Positions 7,001 through 10,370 of a DNA stretch of 10,370 bases are shown here, one piece after another; the stretch's first letter is position 1; the number at the start of each line of letters is the position of its first letter. The stretch comes from UBA9732 sp031935845 (GTDB lineage: Bacteria > Spirochaetota > Spirochaetia > Sphaerochaetales > Sphaerochaetaceae): assembly GCA_031935845.1 (NCBI GenBank), contig JAJBWA010000136.1, positions 1 to 10,370 of the forward strand, given 5' to 3'. A program made the translations under genes and the position numbers. Under the pieces are notes generated by a model. It worked only from the letters and a program-made list of their open reading frames with translations. It searched no databases and was not told the DNA's origin.

Positions 7001-7537
7001 ATCAGCGAGGGTCCGAAATACGATCTCATCGGAATGGTGGTGGAGTGCAAGGAAGTCCAGACCAAGTCCGGCGGCAAGATGGGTCGTCTTGTAATCGAGG
7101 ACTACAACGGAAGACTGGATGTCACGGTCTTCCCCAGGCAGTGGGCAATGTGTTCCCTCGGAGTCTCCGTCGGAAGAATCATCGCGGTGCGCGGAAGCTT
7201 CAAGACATACAACAACAATCTGGGCTTCTCCGCAGACATGATCTACGTCGATCCCAACCAGATGAAGCCGGAGCATGCAAAGCGGGTCCTGATAGAGCTG
7301 GACTGGAGCATCTATCCCGGCCGGGACGCACTGCGTGAGATAAGGGCCATGCTGAAGAAGCACAGGGGAACAGCGGATGTGTCCATAATCGTCTACCGCG
7401 GTACGGATGATGAAGGAAAGCTTGAAGGTCGTGTCCGCAGGATTACTGCGGGAGAGAAGTTCCGTGTGGACGGAAGCCGTGAGCTCATTTCAGAGCTCAT
7501 GGAATGCCAGAGCGTCCATGACGTTTATTCGGAGTAA
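4061..7537 (+). CDS. dnaE: DNA polymerase III alpha subunit
   Basis: The replicative C-family polymerase catalytic subunit, 1158 residues (E. coli 1160). The N-terminal PHP domain (about 1-285) keeps all nine metal ligands known from Mycobacterium DnaE1: His8, His10, Asp17, His42, Glu67, His86, Cys136, Asp203 and His205. The palm has GAGRGSGAGS (359-368) and PDFDIDF with Asp401 and Asp403, plus KMDFLGL with Asp564 as the third catalytic aspartate. A helix-hairpin-helix (GLAGIKGVGATT) lies near 830-845. QNLLFG (916-921) matches the internal beta-clamp-binding motif, and an OB fold spans about 987-1065 before the tau-binding tail. It heads an operon with yggT and recG; the final codons GAG TAA contribute the yggT ribosome site. 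It is of DnaE1 type, not PolC (no inserted exonuclease) and not the error-prone DnaE2/ImuC context. Identity is certain. Confidence 0.98.
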   Translation: MTEFVHLHNHTDFSLLDGAASISRYVAKAKEYGMKALAITDHGNMFGCLDFYDACKKAGIQPIPGCEFYINPEGRALKDAGNHYYHLILLAMNDKGYHNLMELNSIGFLEGFYYKPRIDNEVLAQHSEGLICTSACLAGEIPQKLLAGNIEGAYEVARWYKNLFGDRYYIEIQNHFIPEEIQVLPQLVKLARDLDIKLVATNDIHYIDKADANAHDILMCIGTGAKKSDTNRMHFDTEEFYMKSPDEMAELFSSYPDAISNTVELAERCVFDIAFPGPLLPSVDVPPQYKDTKEYLTALSWEGLRRRYPGYENDPEKKKVLEDRLNYELGVILKMGLDGYYLIVRDYIYWAKTHDIPVGAGRGSGAGSMVAYCVDITNVDPISHDLLFERFLNPERVSLPDFDIDFCFEGRQAVIDYVTEHYGLDRVGQIATFGTLKAKAVVKDVARVLDIPFDESNRITKFILDVLPDEAKAEHVTSLLEWSIRVSPELQETRARGGVYEELFDVSLRLENLSRHVSTHACGVVIGQTPLKNYVPLYKDPKSGGISTQYTMNNLERCGLVKMDFLGLKTLTLIRNTERLIRKTEPDFDIENVKYDDKETFEMLSRGDSKMVFQLESPGMSKNLKLLEPTRFDELDAMVSLYRPGPMEYIPRYIDSKQGRIPIQYPDPSLENLLKPTYGVIVYQEQVMRVAQIIAGFTLGEADTLRKIMGKKKVKEMPAQREKFIKGAMALGHTEEHAADIFHMLEPFAKYGFNKSHSVCYTLLAYRTAYLKCHYRAEFLAANLTNEIGSGDKYKEYLDYVKSQNIEILPPNINDSDVYFTVVNGKLIYGLAGIKGVGATTVQSILDERAANGPYKDFLDFARRSDPKVLNSGVLEGLINSGTFDCFGYNRPTLLANYEMAIKSVKEDKDAQMMGQNLLFGADDVEANTFEMKVQPDYDFLEKLEIEKNYLGFYVSGHPLDSYRTLWENCVKLDLSKPERISEGPKYDLIGMVVECKEVQTKSGGKMGRLVIEDYNGRLDVTVFPRQWAMCSLGVSVGRIIAVRGSFKTYNNNLGFSADMIYVDPNQMKPEHAKRVLIELDWSIYPGRDALREIRAMLKKHRGTADVSIIVYRGTDDEGKLEGRVRRITAGEKFRVDGSRELISELMECQSVHDVYSE

Positions 7538-7542
7538 GTGAT

Positions 7543-8178
7543 ATGAAGTTCGTTCAGAGCATGTGTTCTTTCATTGCAAGTATCCTGGGCATCTACTCTA
7601 CGGTGCTGATCATCAGGATAATCATCTCGTGGTTCCGGGTTCTAAACGGAAGGAACGGCTGGAGGACCAGCGACCAGCAGCCATCGGCTCTGGAGAACAT
7701 AGACACCATACTCGGCAAGATATGTGATCCGTATCTGAATCTCTTCAGGGGGGCAAAGGGGCTGCGCAGGGGCAATATGGATTTCACTCCGCTCCTTGCT
7801 TTCGTGGTACTGAACCTGGTACGCAGCATCCTGAGCCTGATAGGTGAGGCAACAAGCTTCACCCTGTGGACCATCCTGGCCATCATAGTGAACGGACTGT
7901 GGAGTTCGATGTTCTCGTTCCTGCTGATATTGCTGATAATCCTCCTGATAGTCAGGCTTGTCATAGGAAACAGCCGCAATCCGTCTTCCAACAACTGGAT
8001 AAACACCATAGACCCGCTGATAGATTCTCCGGTGAGCTTCGTCTACAGGCTTTTCTACAACAAGAGGAAAGTAGACGATCAGAAGGTCGTCATCACGGCC
8101 CTGATCTTCTACGTTGTGCTCTACATCGGCCTGAGCTGGGGCGTGAATGCCCTGATCAACCTGCTTCTGAGCCTCTGA
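7543..8178 (+). CDS. yggT: YggT-family integral membrane protein, two-repeat form
   Basis: A 211-residue membrane protein. Helices are predicted at about 8-31, 82-101, 107-142 (long enough for two passes) and 182-209. Two copies of the YggT pattern are visible: SWF (29-31) with CDPYLNLFRGAKGL and MDFTPLLAFVVL (61-90), then a degenerate second copy around IDPLIDSPVSFVYRLF (156-171) with VITALIFYVVL (183-193). E. coli YggT (about 188 residues) is likewise duplicated. Function is not firmly known; family members have been linked to osmotic or ion stress and, in some lineages, cell-division or membrane-complex placement. It starts 5 nt after dnaE, with GGAG (7531-7534) overlapping the dnaE end, so co-translation is likely. 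Lying between dnaE and recG is unlike the usual yggS/proC setting. Family call is firm, role open. Confidence 0.85.
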   Translation: MKFVQSMCSFIASILGIYSTVLIIRIIISWFRVLNGRNGWRTSDQQPSALENIDTILGKICDPYLNLFRGAKGLRRGNMDFTPLLAFVVLNLVRSILSLIGEATSFTLWTILAIIVNGLWSSMFSFLLILLIILLIVRLVIGNSRNPSSNNWINTIDPLIDSPVSFVYRLFYNKRKVDDQKVVITALIFYVVLYIGLSWGVNALINLLLSL

Positions 8179-8187
8179 GGTCGGACG
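8177..8187 (+). promoter_or_regulatory. recG ribosome binding site overlapping the yggT stop
   Basis: GAGG (8177-8180) begins inside the yggT TGA stop and lies 7 nt before the recG ATG at 8188. The arrangement suggests reinitiation by ribosomes finishing yggT. Confidence 0.55.
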
Positions 8188-10248
8188 ATGTTCGTATCTG
8201 AGCTCTCCCAGGGAATCGGGACCCTGACGGGTGTCGGGAAGAAGACCCGGGAGGACTATGAAAATCTGGGTGTAAGCACTCTGTGCGACCTGATCTCAAT
8301 GACGCCGAGAGGCTACGAGGACCGCAGCCACCGTATCTGCATAGGCCGTCAGAATCCGGAGGACGGAAGCTGGACCAACACGTTCGTGCGGGTTGAGAGC
8401 GTAAGCGAGTTCGGAGCCGGGCGCAAGAACGTAAAGATAATAGTCAGGGACACGGAGAACAACCAGAAGGCATTCCTGATGGGCTTCAACAGGACATACC
8501 TCTCCAAGACCGTCTTTCCCGGAGCCTTCTACCACCTGTACGGCAACATCACTCCGTACGGGACAGGGCTTACTGCATCACAGTTCGAGCTCAAGCCTGT
8601 GCGGGAGGAAGACCTGATCGTCACTGGTGACATGCTTCTTGACCAGGGGATCCTTCCGGTCTATGCACTCAGCGGAGGTCTTACGCAGAAGACCCTGCGC
8701 AGGGACGTGAAGACTGTGCTTTCTAGAGTTCCCCATATCGATGACGAGGTTCCTCAGAATCTGATCGACAAGTACCGTCTGATGCCGCTGGACAGGGCCT
8801 TCAGGGAAATCCATTTTCCTACATCCGACAAGGCGCTCTCCGATGCCCGCAGGGCTCTGGCCTTCAGGGAAGTGTTCTATCTTCAGCTGGAGACCAAGAG
8901 GCGTCCGCCTGTAGAGCGGAAGCGCCAGGCAATGGACTGCAGGACCTATGCCCTTGAGACCAGGTTCATAAACAGCCTTCCGTTCACGCTTACCGATGAT
9001 CAGGTGAAGGTCCTTGATGAAATCAGGAAGGACATGAGCGGACAGGAGAGCATGAACCGCCTCCTGCAGGGAGATGTCGGATCCGGAAAGACTCTTGTGG
9101 CGTGGGTGTCCGCGCTCCATGCCATCTGCAGCGGCGCGCAGGTTGCCTTCATGGCACCTACGGAGCTTCTTGCCCGCCAGCATGCTCAGGTGGCGGCCAA
9201 TCTGTTCAGGGATACCGGGGTGAATGTAGCCTTCCTGAACGGAGAGGTCCACGGGAAGCCCAGACAGCTCCTGCTTGACCAGCTGAAGGCCGGCAACATA
9301 CACCTGCTGATAGGAACCCATGCACTGTTCTCCAAGGATGTGGAGTACCGCAACCTCAGGTACGTGATCATAGACGAACAGCACCGTTTCGGAGTGGAGC
9401 AGAGGCGGGCATTGCTGGAGAAAGGCATAGAGCCTGATGTCCTTCTGATGACCGCCACACCGATCCCGCGGACTCTTGCACTCACTGTCTTCGGCAACCT
9501 CAACGTATCCACCATCCGCACCATGCCCAAGGGAAGGCTTCCCGTGATTACGTATCTTGTGGACGATTCAAAACGTGACAAGATGTATGAGGCCGTAGGA
9601 GTGGAGATGCAGCGCGGCCATCAGGCCTATTTCGTCTATCCCCGCATCGATGACGAGGGAAACTCGGATCTCAGGGATGTGGAGACCATGTACCGTTTCC
9701 TGTCCACCGAGAAGTATCCTTCATTCCGCGGGGCACTGATCCACAGCCGGCTGCCGGAAGAAGAGAAGATTTCGATCCTCAACGATTTTGCCGACGGTAA
9801 GCTTGATTATCTGGTATCCACATCGGTCGTGGAGGTGGGAATCGATGTTCCCAACGCCACATGCATGGTTGTGGAGCACAGCGAGAACTTCGGACTGTCG
9901 GCACTGCACCAGCTCCGTGGCCGTGTCGGACGAAGCACCCTTCAGAGCTGGTGTTTCCTGGCCTACGAGAAGACCATCACCGAGGACGGCAAGAAGAGGC
10001 TGTCCGTACTCAGACGCACCAACGACGGTTTCGAGATTGCAGAGGAAGACCTGAAGATCCGCGGTCCCGGAGAGCTAGCCGGCCTGAAGCAGAGCGGATT
10101 CCTGCACCTGAAGTTTGCAGATCTTGAGAAGGACGTGTCCATGATGTCCATGGCCCGCGACGAGGTTGATGCAATCCTTTCATCCGATCCAGGGCTGCTA
10201 TCAATGGACAATGCCGTGATCCGGCAGGTGCTTTCCCTCAGAACCTGA
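8188..10248 (+). CDS. recG: ATP-dependent DNA helicase RecG
   Basis: A superfamily 2 helicase that binds stalled forks, D-loops and R-loops and drives branch migration and fork reversal; 686 residues (E. coli 693). The N-terminal wedge/OB region has the helical LTGVGKKTREDYENLGV lead-in and TPRGYEDRS. Helicase domain 1 has LTDDQ, Walker A GDVGSGKT (295-302), MAPTELLARQH, the DEQH box (396-399, followed by RFGVEQR) and TATPIPRT (422-429). Domain 2 has STSVVEVGIDVPNA and motif VI QLRGRVGRS (575-583). The RecG-specific tail DGFEIAEEDLKIRGPGE (613-629), which couples ATP hydrolysis to translocation, is intact. It is the last gene of the dnaE unit, so fork synthesis and fork rescue are expressed together. 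A short hairpin with T-run overlaps its stop. Identity is certain. Confidence 0.97.
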   Translation: MFVSELSQGIGTLTGVGKKTREDYENLGVSTLCDLISMTPRGYEDRSHRICIGRQNPEDGSWTNTFVRVESVSEFGAGRKNVKIIVRDTENNQKAFLMGFNRTYLSKTVFPGAFYHLYGNITPYGTGLTASQFELKPVREEDLIVTGDMLLDQGILPVYALSGGLTQKTLRRDVKTVLSRVPHIDDEVPQNLIDKYRLMPLDRAFREIHFPTSDKALSDARRALAFREVFYLQLETKRRPPVERKRQAMDCRTYALETRFINSLPFTLTDDQVKVLDEIRKDMSGQESMNRLLQGDVGSGKTLVAWVSALHAICSGAQVAFMAPTELLARQHAQVAANLFRDTGVNVAFLNGEVHGKPRQLLLDQLKAGNIHLLIGTHALFSKDVEYRNLRYVIIDEQHRFGVEQRRALLEKGIEPDVLLMTATPIPRTLALTVFGNLNVSTIRTMPKGRLPVITYLVDDSKRDKMYEAVGVEMQRGHQAYFVYPRIDDEGNSDLRDVETMYRFLSTEKYPSFRGALIHSRLPEEEKISILNDFADGKLDYLVSTSVVEVGIDVPNATCMVVEHSENFGLSALHQLRGRVGRSTLQSWCFLAYEKTITEDGKKRLSVLRRTNDGFEIAEEDLKIRGPGELAGLKQSGFLHLKFADLEKDVSMMSMARDEVDAILSSDPGLLSMDNAVIRQVLSLRT

Positions 10249-10265
10249 GTTTTTTCTGTTGTTTT
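10237..10265 (+). terminator. Candidate intrinsic terminator overlapping the recG stop
   Basis: CTCAG (10237-10241), a 3-nt AAC loop and CTGAG (10245-10249) form a perfect 5-bp stem. It is followed at once by six T (10250-10255) and then CTGTTGTTTTT. The recG TGA lies in the descending arm. The stem is short, so strength is doubtful, but stem plus T-run at a gene end is the right form. Confidence 0.45.
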
Positions 10266-10276
10266 TCCGGATTCTA

Positions 10277-10305
10277 TTGGATTAAGGCTTTCCCGGTGTC
10301 ATTAT
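10277..10305 (+). promoter_or_regulatory. Weak candidate promoter for the gene at the right edge
   Basis: TTGGAT (10277-10282) and CATTAT (10300-10305) are 17 bp apart, a proper spacing, but match the -35 and -10 consensus at only three and four of six positions. The -10 candidate lies inside an inverted repeat. Low confidence. Confidence 0.22.
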
Positions 10306-10323
10306 GACTGACGGGGAGGGAAA
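10289..10323 (+). promoter_or_regulatory. Inverted repeat before a start codon: possible operator or ribosome-site hairpin
   Basis: GTCATTATGAC (10298-10308) is a perfect 5-1-5 palindrome, flanked by CCCG (10292-10295) and CGGG (10312-10315), which can extend it as an imperfect stem. Alternatively TTTCCC (10289-10294) can pair with GGGAAA (10318-10323). Either outer pairing covers part of the strong Shine-Dalgarno GGGGAGGG (10313-10320). As DNA it could be an operator over the -10 box; as RNA it could limit translation. Confidence 0.3.
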
Positions 10324-10328
10324 TTCCT

Positions 10329-10370
10329 ATGATGTCACATGAAAACAGTCTCCAGATGGCGATGGTCATG
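10329..10370 (+). CDS. Start of an unidentified gene, 3' end outside window
   Basis: An ATG at 10329 opens a frame with no stop to the window end, reading MMSHENSLQMAMVM. GGGGAGGG (10313-10320) lies 8 nt before it, the best ribosome site in the window, which is the main support. A second ATG at 10332 could be used instead. The earlier ATG at 10304 closes after 12 codons. Fourteen residues do not identify a family. It appears to be a separate unit from recG, given the terminator-like hairpin and the inverted repeat between them. Confidence 0.5.
   Translation, partial: MMSHENSLQMAMVM

Noticed and set aside
7315..7326. Perfect 12-bp palindrome TCCCGGCCGGGA
   Set aside because: It lies within the dnaE OB/C-terminal coding region, has no partner copies noticed, and is likely a chance product of GC-rich codons.
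7481..7500. Direct repeat GAGCTCAT, two copies 4 nt apart
   Set aside because: It encodes the normal C-terminal Glu-Leu-Ile/Met residues of DnaE; too short to be meaningful.
8578..9384. Minus-strand open frame of 268 codons inside recG
   Set aside because: Antisense shadow of conserved RecG helicase sequence; its composition follows the opposite strand.

Overview
The window is a gene-dense bacterial stretch with every recognisable gene on the + strand and about 55% GC by eye. It holds two transcription units and the first codons of a third. Codon choice is uniform throughout (many AGG Arg, ATA Ile and GGA Gly codons), and I see no mobile element, tRNA, rRNA or CRISPR. The source is uncertain. 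DnaE is 1158 residues, opens directly with a metal-binding PHP domain and lacks the extra length I recall for Bacteroidetes DnaE. Together with the RecG N-terminus, this reads to me most like a spirochaete (Treponema/Sphaerochaeta side), held at only about 0.5-0.6 confidence because no search was possible.

Unit 1 (left edge to 3860) looks like a peptidoglycan amino-sugar salvage operon. It contains the 3' part of a WYL-like transcriptional regulator, murQ (MurNAc-6-phosphate etherase), a BadF/BadG-type sugar kinase and a 12-helix MFS transporter. All three junctions are ATGA stop/start overlaps, so the four proteins are probably translationally coupled. The inferred route is: the MFS protein imports a free muropeptide sugar (best guess MurNAc), the kinase phosphorylates it at C6, MurQ removes the lactyl ether to give GlcNAc-6-phosphate plus D-lactate, and the WYL-like protein senses the pathway. 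This would replace the MurP phosphotransferase uptake used in E. coli.

The 200-bp gap (3861-4060) carries six tandem 9-bp units that begin on the transporter stop codon. It also holds a possible weak terminator hairpin and a possible promoter for the next unit.

Unit 2 (4061-10248) is a replication/repair set: dnaE (DNA polymerase III alpha), a two-repeat YggT membrane protein and recG (branch-migrating helicase). The spacers are 5 and 9 nt, and ribosome binding sites overlap the preceding stop codons. A short hairpin plus T-run overlaps the recG stop. The last 120 bases hold a small inverted repeat, a strong Shine-Dalgarno sequence and the first 14 codons of an unidentified gene that leaves the window.

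No wholly new system is visible. The most worthwhile leads are the candidate MFS MurNAc transporter with its atypical regulator, the 9-bp repeat array on a stop codon, the intact PHP site of DnaE, and the inverted repeat controlling the gene at the right edge.
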